In this document: one piece after another, positions 18,294 through 27,152 of the stretch
How positions within the stretch are numbered: the stretch's first letter is position 1
Layout of the letters: each line of letters starts with the position of its first letter
Source of the DNA: JALSNL01 sp036479585
GTDB lineage: Bacteria; Bacteroidota; Ignavibacteria; Ignavibacteriales; Melioribacteraceae
Reading direction: 5' to 3'
Length of the DNA: 64,000 bases
Assembly (NCBI GenBank): GCA_965224785.1
Contig: OZ245062.1
Coordinates: forward strand, 3,658,001 to 3,722,000
The notes under the pieces: generated by a model
Seen by the model: only the letters and a program-made list of their open reading frames with translations
The model's database searches: none
What the model was told of the DNA's origin: nothing
Position numbers and translations under genes: made by a program

Positions 18294-18306
18294 TAGTTTT
18301 TATATC

Positions 18307-18400
18307 CTGGATTTCCGAAAAGACATTCAGAAATGACACAAAATTATATTAGTCATTCTCAGCCCCGCTTAAAACACGGGATAAACTATGACTGGGAATC
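18307..18400. repeat. Two inverted-repeat half-units in hisG-hisD gap
   Basis: One unit (18307-18338) runs CTGGATTTCCGAAAAGACAT to AGAAATGACA. The second (18352-18400) runs GTCATTCTCAG to ACTGGGAATC and has an inner CCCCGCTTAAAACACGGG hairpin. They are the two arms of the composite element, here in reversed order. Confidence 0.65.
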
Positions 18401-18445
18401 TTCTCTTCTTGTTTTGATAATTGTTTATTATACTTTATTTCAATT

Positions 18446-19312
18446 CTATAAAATAATATTCTCAATTGGCATAGATAAAATCCCAGAAGCTCCTGCAGCT
18501 TTTAGGTCTTCATTTATATCCCAAAATTTATCTTCTTTTATAACTGCGTGAACTGCAACCAGACCTTTATTTGAAAGTGGTAGCACTGTTGGACTTTCCA
18601 ATGATGGAATTATTTCTATAATTAGTTCTAGCGAACTCTTTGGAACATTCATCATAATGTATTTAGATTTTTTAGCTTTCAGTGATGAATCAATTCTCAT
18701 CATCAATTTATCAAAAATCATTTTTAACTTCGGATTTTCATCCAACTTTTTACTCTTTATTAAAACAGCTTGAGAATCAATTATGTTAAATGATTTTTTT
18801 AATTTATTTAACTTTAGAGTATTTCCTGAAGAAACTAAATCACAAATATAATCTGCGACACCAAGCGAGGGAGCAATTTCAACCGAACCACTAAGTTCAA
18901 TTACCTTGGCGTTTATTTTCTTTTCCTTTAAATAGTTATTCAAAATATTTGGGTACGATGTTGCAATTGTTTTGTTTTCTAAATCTCCAATATTTTGCAA
19001 CTCATCCTTTTCAGGAACTCCCATCATCAATGAACATTTACCAAATCCTAATTTTTTAATCGGTTCAACATCTAATCCTTTTTCCAACATTTCATTTTCG
19101 CCAACAATACCAATGTGAGCAACATTGTCTTGAACATATTCCGGAATGTCGTCATCTCTCAAAAACAAAACATCTAAATTAAAATTTGATGCACTCACAA
19201 ATAATCGATCTTGAAAATTCTCAATTTCAATTCCACAACTTTTTAGCAATTGCATTGATTTTGTATTTAGTCTTCCTTTTTTTTGAATTGCTATTTTTAA
19301 ATTTTCACTCAT
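18446..19312 (-). CDS. hisG: ATP phosphoribosyltransferase, long form
   Basis: This is the first and committed enzyme of histidine synthesis. At 288 residues it is the long, homohexameric form, which does not need HisZ. The catalytic domain starts IAIQKKGRLNTKS, with ISGSVEIAPSLG-like PRPP loop wording (LSGSVEIAPSLGVADYICDL). The last 80 residues (LIIEIIPSLESPTVLPL to the end) form the ACT-like regulatory domain that binds histidine. It is the first structural gene after the leader peptide and attenuator, so it is likely controlled both by attenuation and by feedback inhibition. Confidence 0.95.
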   Translation of the reverse strand: MSENLKIAIQKKGRLNTKSMQLLKSCGIEIENFQDRLFVSASNFNLDVLFLRDDDIPEYVQDNVAHIGIVGENEMLEKGLDVEPIKKLGFGKCSLMMGVPEKDELQNIGDLENKTIATSYPNILNNYLKEKKINAKVIELSGSVEIAPSLGVADYICDLVSSGNTLKLNKLKKSFNIIDSQAVLIKSKKLDENPKLKMIFDKLMMRIDSSLKAKKSKYIMMNVPKSSLELIIEIIPSLESPTVLPLSNKGLVAVHAVIKEDKFWDINEDLKAAGASGILSMPIENIIL

Positions 19313-19328
19313 AATTTTTCCTATAAAT

Positions 19329-19356
19329 AAAAAACCCCAACTTATGTCGGGGTTTT
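19329..19356 (-). terminator. Histidine attenuator terminator with antiterminator partner
   Basis: On the minus strand AACCCC-GACATAAGTT-GGGGTT is followed by TTTTTATTT, a typical intrinsic terminator 17 bp before hisG. The sequence CCGACA in its 5' arm (19345-19350) is complementary to TGTCGG at the end of the leader peptide gene (19385-19390). Pairing of the two would break the terminator. This is the layout of a classical ribosome-mediated attenuator. Confidence 0.85.
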
Positions 19357-19381
19357 ATGTAAATCAAATATTTTATATTAG

Positions 19382-19444
19382 TCACCGACACTCATTAAAT
19401 AAGTATGTATGATGGTGGCGATGTGTTTTTTTATATTTATTCAT
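19382..19444 (-). CDS. hisL: his operon leader peptide
   Basis: A 20-codon open frame starts ATG at 19444 and ends TGA at 19382. It contains four His codons within five (CAT CGC CAC CAT CAT; peptide THRHHHT). It lies on the same strand as hisG, whose start is 70 bp downstream, with a terminator hairpin in between. Stalling of the ribosome at the His codons when charged tRNA-His is scarce would favour the antiterminator. The peptide is not expected to have another function. There is no clear Shine-Dalgarno sequence, as for most genes here. Confidence 0.85.
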   Translation of the reverse strand: MNKYKKTHRHHHTYLFNECR

Positions 19445-19682
19445 TTGTGATACAAAAATACTTAGATTATTTATAAAAACCATTTTTTATTTGTATCTAC
19501 CCTATAAATAATTATTAAATTATTTCAGTATGCATTATTATGGATATTTCCTATTCTAGATTCTTTGTGATAACTTAATATATTTTTATATTTAAGATTG
19601 TTTTTGTAAAAATTATAACTTAAGAAATGCTTATAATTATTTCTTATTTAGTTTCTTCTATTTTTTAACAAACGAGGTTACA
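19445..19682. other. Divergent promoter region between his operon and DUF2807 gene
   Basis: This 238-bp AT-rich region must hold the promoter of the his operon (leftward) and that of the lipoprotein gene (rightward). I see no operator-like palindrome in it and no further gene. Confidence 0.5.
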
Positions 19683-20333
19683 ATGAAAAATTATATTCCA
19701 ATCTTACTTGTTATAGTAAGTTTATTATTTACAAGCTGTCAAAGCAAACCAACAATTAGAGGAAGTGGTACTTCTTCATCCGAAGATAGAGTTTCCGGTT
19801 TTATAAATCAAATTGTTGTAAATGGTGATTTTGAAATTGATATAACTTGTGGTAAAACTAATAGCATTAAAGTGGAAGCAGAAGATAATATTCTACCTTT
19901 AGTCGAAACAATATTTGAAGGTGAGAGATTAACAATTTCTACAAAAGAAGAAATTACGGCTTTGAAAATTATTAAAATTATTGTTACACTTCATTCTTTA
20001 GAAGAAATTGATTCTGATGGTAAAAGTAAAATTACAATTCATTCTATTGACTCTGATGAACTAGAAGTTATAGTAAACGAAGAAGGTGTTATTGAACTTG
20101 ATGGGAAAGTTGACGAACTAAATATAAATATAGATGACGAAGCAAAAGTTTTAGCAAAAAGTTTACTTTCCAAAGTTACAAACGTAAATATTTACGGCGA
20201 TGGTATGGCAGAAGTACATGCAAGAAAATATTTTGATGCTCAAGTGAAAGGAAAAGGAGTTGTGAATTATTGGGGAGATCCTGAAGAAATTAGAATTAGT
20301 GCTTCCGGTGGAGGAAGTGTTAATAAAAAATAA
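19683..20333 (+). CDS. DUF2807 (GIN domain) lipoprotein
   Basis: This is a 216-residue lipoprotein with lipobox LLFTSC (Cys19). The remainder is a right-handed beta-helix-like 'head GIN' domain (DUF2807), recognised by IRGSG after the signal peptide, VVNGDFEIDITCG, alternating short strands, and the closing VKGKGVVNYWGDPEEIRISASGGGSVNKK-type end. Such proteins are very common in Bacteroidota; the role of the domain is unknown and surface attachment is inferred. It is divergent from the his leader. Confidence 0.85.
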   Translation: MKNYIPILLVIVSLLFTSCQSKPTIRGSGTSSSEDRVSGFINQIVVNGDFEIDITCGKTNSIKVEAEDNILPLVETIFEGERLTISTKEEITALKIIKIIVTLHSLEEIDSDGKSKITIHSIDSDELEVIVNEEGVIELDGKVDELNINIDDEAKVLAKSLLSKVTNVNIYGDGMAEVHARKYFDAQVKGKGVVNYWGDPEEIRISASGGGSVNKK

Positions 20334-20370
20334 AGTATTGAATATTATTTTTATGAATCTTTACACTATT

Positions 20371-20471
20371 TAACCTTCGAGGTTTTTAGAGATTATGAAT
20401 ACTTTAATAAATACTATTTTCTTTATTTCAGTACAACCAAATTTATCCCAGTAAAACCTCGAAGGTTTTTC
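20371..20471. repeat. AACCTTCGAGGTT-bounded element
   Basis: A roughly 100-bp segment starts AACCTTCGAGGTTTTT and ends AAAACCTCGAAGGTTTTT, that is, the same 13-bp motif in opposite orientation at each end. It lies in the gap before uvrB. It looks like a small mobile or terminator-type repeat; only one copy is in the window. Confidence 0.5.
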
Positions 20472-20508
20472 TTCACACATAATATTTTAGATAAATTATA
20501 AATTTTCA

Positions 20509-22521
20509 ATGAATAAATTTGAATTAGTATCAACATATAAACCATCCGGAGATCAGCCTGAAGCTATTAAGCAATTGACGGAAGGAATTCTTGCTGGAGA
20601 TAAACATCAAGTTCTGTTAGGTGTAACTGGTAGTGGAAAAACTTTTACAGTTTCTAATGTTATTGCAAAACTTAACAAACCAACTTTAATCATTTCGCAC
20701 AATAAAACTTTAGCAGCACAACTTTATTCTGAGTTCAAGTCTTTCTTTCCAAATAACTCTGTTGAGTTTTTTATAAGCTATTACGATTACTACCAACCCG
20801 AAGCTTATGTTGTTAAGCGTGATCTATACATAGAAAAAGACTTTTCCGTAAATGAAGAAATTGATAGACTAAGACTTAAAACAACTACATCACTTATTGA
20901 GGGAAGAAACGACGTAATTATTATTGCAAGCGTAAGTTGTATTTATGGAATTGGGGCTCCTGATCAATATGCAAAGCAGATAATCTTTCTAAAAAAAAAT
21001 CAAACTATTGAACGAAAAGATTTACTTCGTTTACTAATTGATATTTACTATACCCGAAATGACGTTGAGTTTACAAGAGGAACATTCCGTGCAAGAGGAG
21101 ATGTTGTAGAAATAATTCCGGCTTACCAATATGATGAAGCAATTAGAATAGAGTTTTGGGATGATGAAATTGAAAAAATATCTTTGGTTGATGCAGTAAC
21201 CGGAGATTATATTAAGGAAGTTGAATCCGTTCCTATTTATCCAGCAAAATATTTTGTTACAACCAAAGACCAAGTAACACGTGGGATAAGAACAATAGAG
21301 GTTGAACTAAAAGAAAGGTTAGAAGAATTTTGGACTGAAGAAAAATACTTAGAGGCTCAAAGACTTGAGCAACGAACTCGGTATGATATTGAGATGATGA
21401 GAGAAATTGGATATTGTTCAGGAATAGAAAATTACTCTAGACACATGGATGGAAGAGAACCTGGATCGAGACCATCTTGTTTGTTCGATTATTTTCCAAA
21501 AGATTTCCTTTTAATAATTGATGAGTCTCATGTTACACTTCCACAAATTAGAGGAATGTACAAAGGAGACAGATCTAGAAAAGAAACTTTAGTCGAATAC
21601 GGTTTTAGACTTCCTTCTGCAATTGACAACAGACCTTTAAAGTTCGAAGAATATGAAGGTCTTACAAATCAAGTTATATATTTAAGTGCAACTCCCGGAG
21701 ATGCTGAGTTAGAGCAAACGGGTGGAGTTTTTGTTGAACAAATTATACGTCCTACTGGTTTGTTAGATCCTGAAATTGAAATTAGACCAATAAAAACTCA
21801 AATTGATGATTTGATTGGAGAAATTAAAGATAGAGTAGTAAAAAGTGAACGAGTGTTAGTTACTACTTTAACAAAAAAAATGGCTGAAGATTTATCTGAC
21901 TATTTAGATAAACTAAATATTAGAGTTCGTTACATTCATAGCGATGTTGTTACTATGGAACGTGTTGAAATTATTAGAGATTTGCGTATTGGAGAATTTG
22001 ATGTTTTAGTAGGAGTAAATTTATTAAGAGAAGGATTAGATTTGCCGGAAGTATCACTAGTAGCAATTATTGATGCTGATAAAGAAGGATTTTTAAGAAG
22101 TGAACGCTCGTTAATGCAAACTGCTGGTAGAACTGCAAGAAATGCAAACGGAAGAGTAATTATGTATGCGGATGTTCTAACAAAATCTATGGCAAAAACA
22201 ATTAACGAAACAAATAGAAGAAGAAAAATTCAACTCGCCTATAACAAGAAGCACAACATTACTCCAAAAACAATTTTTAAAAGTAGAGAAGAAATTCTTA
22301 ACTCAACTTCCATTGCAGATATGAGGAAGAAAGAACCGAAATATGAAACTGAATTCACAAGAGTTGCAGAACCAGTTTTGAAATATATGAGCAATGAACA
22401 AAAGAAAGATTTAATTGAACAGCTTGAAGAAGAAATGGTTACTGCTGCAAAAGATTTAGAATTTGAAAGAGCTGCATCTTTAAGAGATGAAGTTGAGAAG
22501 CTTAAAACAATGATGAAGTAA
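20509..22521 (+). CDS. uvrB: UvrABC excinuclease subunit B
   Basis: This helicase-like subunit receives damaged DNA from UvrA and recruits UvrC. It has 670 residues, the usual length. Motifs are Walker A GVTGSGKT (38-45), the beta-hairpin ISYYDYYQPEAYV, the DESH box in LLIIDESHVT, motif V/VI in GVNLLREGLDLPE and QTAGRTARN, and the C-terminal UVR coiled-coil motif (about 630-665) that binds UvrC. Expressed separately from uvrA. Confidence 0.97.
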   Translation: MNKFELVSTYKPSGDQPEAIKQLTEGILAGDKHQVLLGVTGSGKTFTVSNVIAKLNKPTLIISHNKTLAAQLYSEFKSFFPNNSVEFFISYYDYYQPEAYVVKRDLYIEKDFSVNEEIDRLRLKTTTSLIEGRNDVIIIASVSCIYGIGAPDQYAKQIIFLKKNQTIERKDLLRLLIDIYYTRNDVEFTRGTFRARGDVVEIIPAYQYDEAIRIEFWDDEIEKISLVDAVTGDYIKEVESVPIYPAKYFVTTKDQVTRGIRTIEVELKERLEEFWTEEKYLEAQRLEQRTRYDIEMMREIGYCSGIENYSRHMDGREPGSRPSCLFDYFPKDFLLIIDESHVTLPQIRGMYKGDRSRKETLVEYGFRLPSAIDNRPLKFEEYEGLTNQVIYLSATPGDAELEQTGGVFVEQIIRPTGLLDPEIEIRPIKTQIDDLIGEIKDRVVKSERVLVTTLTKKMAEDLSDYLDKLNIRVRYIHSDVVTMERVEIIRDLRIGEFDVLVGVNLLREGLDLPEVSLVAIIDADKEGFLRSERSLMQTAGRTARNANGRVIMYADVLTKSMAKTINETNRRRKIQLAYNKKHNITPKTIFKSREEILNSTSIADMRKKEPKYETEFTRVAEPVLKYMSNEQKKDLIEQLEEEMVTAAKDLEFERAASLRDEVEKLKTMMK

Positions 22522-22539
22522 ATTTCTCTAATTTATAAA

Positions 22540-22582
22540 AAATGCCATGCACTTTTTTCAGTTGATGAAGTGCCTGGCATTT
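22540..22582. repeat. Dispersed hairpin element, copy 2 (terminator-like)
   Basis: The copy reads AAATGCCATGCACTT, loop, AAGTGCCTGGCATTT, the inverted counterpart of the copy at 9933-9974. On the minus strand it is followed by a T-rich run (TTTTTTATAAATT), so it probably terminates the gene at 22603-24288; it lies between that gene and uvrB, which converge. Confidence 0.7.
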
Positions 22583-22602
22583 GCAAAATTTAACTTCAGT
22601 CG

Positions 22603-24288
22603 CTAAAGAAAACTCATCTCATTTATAATTTTATCATTATTATTTTTAATTCGTATTGTCTTAATCAATTTTAGATTTTCTTTAACTTCAAAAATATTCT
22701 GACCCCCAAATAAATTTATTTTATTCTGAGTTATTAAATTTTCTTTCGTAATTATTTCTAGAATCAACTCTTCATCCAAATGAGAAAATAAAGATAAAAC
22801 CGAAAATGAATCATTTATTTTTATTAGCGTTGGTTTTGTTGAAACACTTGCATTCTCTTTTAACAAACTTAAAAATGGAACGTTAATTACAAACTTCTTA
22901 CATACATCAGTTTCATTCCACAACCTATCTACTTTGCCAACACTATATTTGTATTGTAGTTTTTTAGGATTTGCAAACTTTAATCTCAATTTATTTTTGC
23001 TTAATGAAATTAGCTTAGTGGTGAATATACTGTCACTTTTATAATTGTGTAAAGTAAAATATCTAGAATTATTATTATTTATATTTTCCCAATGTATCAA
23101 AACTTCGCTGTCGGAAAGTATTTTAGTTCCACATTCAAAATTTGTCTGTACTATTTCTTCTCTTATATTTTTCCAATCCATCTTTTGTGGAAAGACCATT
23201 TCAGTAAAATACGAATCATCAATGCTAGCAATGTGTTTGTATCTAAAAAAAGAAATTCCCGCTGCATTTATTTGTCGCGAATAATTTATCATTTCAGCGA
23301 GTTCATTTTTAACTTTGGGTTTATATGCAGCTAAACCTAAAACTATATTTTTACCATACGATTTTTTTACCCAATCATTTGCAAGTACATCAAACCTTGG
23401 GTTACGTTCAAACGACCAATAAATTTGTGGCGTTAAATAATCGACCAAACTTTCTTGTAACCACTTTTCTGTATCTTGATATACTGAGGAATATCCTTCC
23501 CAACCAATTGCTCCTTCTAAACTTTTTCTAATTCCAATTGGTGTTGCACCAATTTTTAAATATGGATTTACCGGACTAACTCTTTTATTAAATGATCGCA
23601 AAATCTCAGTAAGATTATTCCTTCGCCAATCGTCAATTGTTAATCCAAAGTTGTAATTTCTATTAGTTTTAAAATCATCAAAATCCTTATCTGGGTATCT
23701 GAAAAAATCTAAATGAATTCCTGCAACATCATAATTGCTAGAAATCTCCAAAAGAATTCTTGTTAAATATTCTTGCACTTCAGGTAAACCAGGGTTAAGC
23801 CAATAAGAAAGCTTTCCTTTGCTTCCCATTCTTCTAACTGTCCACTCGGGATGTAAATTTCTAATATGCTGAGGGTGCGATAAAATATTTTCATTCTCTC
23901 CGGTGAAACATCTTACCATATTAACCCAAGCATGAACTTCTAAGTCAAATTCTTTACCAAGATCAATTGCAAGCTGTAAAGGATCATACGGAAGATCATC
24001 GCCAACAATACCAGTAATATAAGGCGATGATGGCTCAAGCGAAGAGTTATATAAAACTGTTCCATTGCTTCGTACCTGAAAATAAACTGTGTTAAAATAT
24101 TTAGATTTTAGATTCTGAAATATTTCTCGTAAAGCATTTTTTTGAGTTTGAATGTCGTAAGTTTTAGGAGGCCAATCAGCAGCAAAATTTGTTGTTAACC
24201 AAACAGCTCTGGTTTCGCGTTGGATTTGAGCAAGCGAAAGCTGGTGAGAAATAAAGAGATAAATTATAATAACTAATAATTTACGCAT
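22603..24288 (-). CDS. Family 10 glycosyl-hydrolase-like (GHL10) secreted protein
   Basis: The 561-residue protein has a signal peptide (cleavage near SLAQ, residue 21). Residues about 25-370 match the GHL10/DUF187 TIM-barrel family: RETRAVWLTTNFAADWP, YFNTVYFQVRSNGTVLY, VHAWVNMVR, SYWLNPGLPEVQEYL, GIHLDFFRYP and DYLTPQIYWSFE. The C-terminal 180 residues look like beta-sandwich domains. The family is thought to cleave glycans, possibly in the cell wall, but the substrate is not established. It starts 3 bp after aroB, so it is part of the aroK-aroB transcript, which is an odd pairing. Confidence 0.82.
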   Translation of the reverse strand: MRKLLVIIIYLFISHQLSLAQIQRETRAVWLTTNFAADWPPKTYDIQTQKNALREIFQNLKSKYFNTVYFQVRSNGTVLYNSSLEPSSPYITGIVGDDLPYDPLQLAIDLGKEFDLEVHAWVNMVRCFTGENENILSHPQHIRNLHPEWTVRRMGSKGKLSYWLNPGLPEVQEYLTRILLEISSNYDVAGIHLDFFRYPDKDFDDFKTNRNYNFGLTIDDWRRNNLTEILRSFNKRVSPVNPYLKIGATPIGIRKSLEGAIGWEGYSSVYQDTEKWLQESLVDYLTPQIYWSFERNPRFDVLANDWVKKSYGKNIVLGLAAYKPKVKNELAEMINYSRQINAAGISFFRYKHIASIDDSYFTEMVFPQKMDWKNIREEIVQTNFECGTKILSDSEVLIHWENINNNNSRYFTLHNYKSDSIFTTKLISLSKNKLRLKFANPKKLQYKYSVGKVDRLWNETDVCKKFVINVPFLSLLKENASVSTKPTLIKINDSFSVLSLFSHLDEELILEIITKENLITQNKINLFGGQNIFEVKENLKLIKTIRIKNNNDKIINEMSFL

Positions 24289-24291
24289 GAC

Positions 24292-25380
24292 TTAAAAGTG
24301 TAAAATTCCTTTTTTAATTGAATCAACAACTGACTTTTTTGAAGCTGGAACATCAGTTAAAATATTCCCAATTTTATTGGTTATAACAAATCTAATTTCG
24401 TTTGCTCTATTCTTTTTGTCCTTTCCCATAATATTATAAATGGTAGTAACATTTACTTTCCTTAGTTTTATTCTGTTGCTAAATAGTAAAAGGAAGTCTA
24501 AATATTTTCTAAAATTAGATTCTGAAATAATGTTTAACTCTTTCGATAAATAAAGTGAGCATGTAATTCCAACAACAACTGCTTGTCCGTGTTTTAGTTT
24601 GTGGTTCTGTTCAACTTCAAAAGCATGGGCAAAAGTATGTCCTAAATTTAAAATCTTTCGTACACCACTTTCTTTTTCATCGGCAGAAACTACATTGCCT
24701 TTAAACTCAATTGACTTAATTATTACTCTTTGAATTGACGAAGGATTAAGAGAAAGCAAATTTTGAATATTATTTTTTACATAGTTGAAAAACTTTTCAT
24801 CAGTTAAAAAACAATACTTAATTATTTCGCCAACGCCACAAAGTAATTCTTCTTTTGGTAATGTCTTAAAAAAATCAGTATCAATTAAAACTAATTCCGG
24901 TTGATGAAATGAACCGATTATGTTTTTTGTATTGCCAAAATTTATTCCAGTTTTTCCACCAACCGAACTATCAACAGCTGCTAGCAGCGTTGTTGGAATT
25001 TGAATGTATTTTATTCCTCGCATATAAGTTGCAGCAGCAAAGCCAGTAATGTCTCCAGTAATTCCACCACCAAGTGCAATTATAATTGAGTCTCTACTAA
25101 AATTATTTTTTATTAGTGTTGAATGAATTTTGCTAAGTGTCTCAAACGATTTAGTTTTTTCAGAAGTAGCCAAAACTATTTTTTTGTAATTGGAATTGAT
25201 ACTGCTAAATGTTTTCTCAATTAATTTTGAATAATACTTATTAACATTTTTATCAATTACCAACAAAATATTGTTAGTAAGTTTTTCTCTTTTAAGAATT
25301 TTAAGTAATTGCACAAATGTATTTTTGCCTAAATATACATTGTACTCTTTGCCAGGTATTTTAATTTCTATTTTTTTCAT
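24292..25380 (-). CDS. aroB: 3-dehydroquinate synthase
   Basis: This NAD-dependent, metal-requiring enzyme carries out step 2 of the shikimate pathway (362 residues). Motifs are ALGGGITGDITGFAAATYMRG, PTTLLAAVDSSVGGKTGIN, and zinc ligands in CGVGEIIKY, LNLGHTFAHAFE and KHGQAVVVG. Its start overlaps the end of aroK by 20 bp, as in many genomes, which indicates coupled expression. Chorismate from this pathway feeds the menaquinone operon at 42-50 kb. Confidence 0.95.
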   Translation of the reverse strand: MKKIEIKIPGKEYNVYLGKNTFVQLLKILKREKLTNNILLVIDKNVNKYYSKLIEKTFSSINSNYKKIVLATSEKTKSFETLSKIHSTLIKNNFSRDSIIIALGGGITGDITGFAAATYMRGIKYIQIPTTLLAAVDSSVGGKTGINFGNTKNIIGSFHQPELVLIDTDFFKTLPKEELLCGVGEIIKYCFLTDEKFFNYVKNNIQNLLSLNPSSIQRVIIKSIEFKGNVVSADEKESGVRKILNLGHTFAHAFEVEQNHKLKHGQAVVVGITCSLYLSKELNIISESNFRKYLDFLLLFSNRIKLRKVNVTTIYNIMGKDKKNRANEIRFVITNKIGNILTDVPASKKSVVDSIKKGILHF

Positions 25381-25915
25381 TTAATAATTTATTTATTTGT
25401 TTTGCAAGTTTATCAACAGATTTCCCAATTGGTGTGTCATCAACTATAAAAACCATATCTGCTCTGTTATAATATTTTTCTCTTTCAGCTAACATCCCTT
25501 TTATTTTTTCTATAAAATCTTCTTTAGAATTTTCTTGGAGAACAAATTCTTTAAACAATGGTCTGTCTGTTTTTCTACGTATTCGTTTGTAAATTATTTC
25601 CGGACTAACTTTTAAATAAACTAACTTTCCCGATTCAGAAATTATTTTATAATTTTTATCATTGTTCAATGCTCCTCCACCAAGAGCAACAATTACATTT
25701 TCAGTTTTAGAAAATTGCAATAACTTTTTTGTTTCAAGTTCTCTAAAATATTGTTCGCCTTTGGTCTCAAAAATTTCTGTAACTTTTATATTTTCTGCAA
25801 TTTCAATTTCTTTATCAAGATCGTAAAAATCCCACCCTAAAACATTCGCCAAAATGCTTCCAAGTGTGCTTTTACCACTTGTCATAAATCCGGTTAAATA
25901 AATTCTTTGTATCAT
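25361..25915 (-). CDS. aroK: Shikimate kinase
   Basis: This P-loop kinase phosphorylates shikimate (184 residues). Walker A is GFMTSGKS (9-16); shikimate-binding features are DLDKEIE, the Arg in YFRELE, and VALGGGALNN. The lid carries RKTDRPLF. It is the first gene of a three-gene minus-strand unit with aroB and a GHL10 gene. Confidence 0.95.
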   Translation of the reverse strand: MIQRIYLTGFMTSGKSTLGSILANVLGWDFYDLDKEIEIAENIKVTEIFETKGEQYFRELETKKLLQFSKTENVIVALGGGALNNDKNYKIISESGKLVYLKVSPEIIYKRIRRKTDRPLFKEFVLQENSKEDFIEKIKGMLAEREKYYNRADMVFIVDDTPIGKSVDKLAKQINKLLNEKNRN

Positions 25916-26099
25916 TTCTATAATTATAATTTTATTGCAAATATAGTTATTAGAAAGTAAAAAAAATATTATGAGTTAATAAAATGTATGCCTAAAATAA
26001 CTAACACAACTTGGCTTGGAACTTGATTACATTTTAATTGTATATTTAAGCCTAAACATTTTAGTTTTTACATTAAATATCCAAACTATTAAGCCTTCT

Positions 26100-27152
26100 A
26101 TGAGTTTAGAAAATCAACTATTATTTTTCCTTAGCACACTTGGTGCTTTTAATGGAATATTGCTCAGTCTCTATTTTATTTTCTTCATAAAACAAAAACG
26201 CTTATCAAATATTTTATTTGGTGTTTTGTTATTAACACTTAGCATTCGTATTGGCAAATCTGTTGTTTACCACTTTAATCATGACCTACTAAAAATATAT
26301 TTGCAAATTGGTTTATCCGCTTGTTTTCTAATTGGTCCATCTTTGTATTTTTATTTATCTTCTGCGGTTAAGCAAATTGATAAAATTAGCAGAGGATGGA
26401 AACTGCATATCTCTCTATTATTGTTAGTTGTGATAGTGGTTGGTTTTATGTATCCGTATCAAGAATTTCCATTGTTTTGGAATCGTTATTTTGTAAAAGC
26501 TATTTATACAGTTTGGATAGGTTATATAATTCTCTCGGGTTTTGTAATAAGAAATATTTTCTTTAGCCTTTTTAGCAAAAAAGACATAATAAGTCTTGTT
26601 GATAAATGGTTGTTAGGTGTTTACATAGGGAATGTAATTGTTGCACTGGCATTTACTTCATCTTTTATTTCATCATCTGCACCCTATATTTCTGCTCCTA
26701 TATTATTTTCATTTGCATTTTATTTGTTAGTATTCTTTTTAGTGTTTCAAAAAAACAGAGATGTAATATTTTCTGAACCTCAACAAAAATATTCTAATAA
26801 AAAGATAAGTGAAGAAGAAGCAAGCTTACTATTAAATAAACTTAATCAAGTAATGAATGAAAAAGAATTATATAAAAATCCGTATCTTAAATTAAATGAT
26901 GTGGCAAAAGAACTAAATATTTTAGGACATCGTTTATCTCAATTATTAAATGACAACTTAGGCAAAAGTTTTTCATCGTTTGTAAATGAATATAGAATTG
27001 AGGAAGCAAAAAAGCTATTAAACTCCAATGACCATTACACTTTAGAAGCAATTGGTTTTGATGCTGGCTTTAGTTCTAAGTCAGCTTTCTACTCAACCTT
27101 CAAAAAATTTACAAATACAACCCCAGCCGGATACAAGAAAAATTTAGTATAA
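26100..27152 (+). CDS. Membrane-embedded AraC-family transcriptional regulator
   Basis: The 350-residue protein starts at the ATG at 26100, chosen because related regulators begin with a similar MxxENQLLFFLSTLGAFNG; an upstream TTG would add 28 residues. The N-terminal about 220 residues form six or seven membrane helices. The C-terminal 100 residues are an AraC-type DNA-binding domain with two helix-turn-helix units (LNDVAKELNILGHRLSQLLN and LEAIGFDAGFSSKSAFYSTFK). This architecture is common in Bacteroidota, where the membrane part is thought to sense a signal. The neighbouring DUF5916 gene, 125 bp downstream on the same strand, is a plausible target. Confidence 0.85.
   Translation: MSLENQLLFFLSTLGAFNGILLSLYFIFFIKQKRLSNILFGVLLLTLSIRIGKSVVYHFNHDLLKIYLQIGLSACFLIGPSLYFYLSSAVKQIDKISRGWKLHISLLLLVVIVVGFMYPYQEFPLFWNRYFVKAIYTVWIGYIILSGFVIRNIFFSLFSKKDIISLVDKWLLGVYIGNVIVALAFTSSFISSSAPYISAPILFSFAFYLLVFFLVFQKNRDVIFSEPQQKYSNKKISEEEASLLLNKLNQVMNEKELYKNPYLKLNDVAKELNILGHRLSQLLNDNLGKSFSSFVNEYRIEEAKKLLNSNDHYTLEAIGFDAGFSSKSAFYSTFKKFTNTTPAGYKKNLV

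Noticed and set aside
3406..22521. uvrA and uvrB as a single repair cluster
   Set aside because: They are 14 kb apart on opposite strands with unrelated genes between.
26016..26099. TTG start for the AraC-family regulator
   Set aside because: The 28 added residues are not expected for this family, and ATG 26100 gives the usual N-terminal wording.
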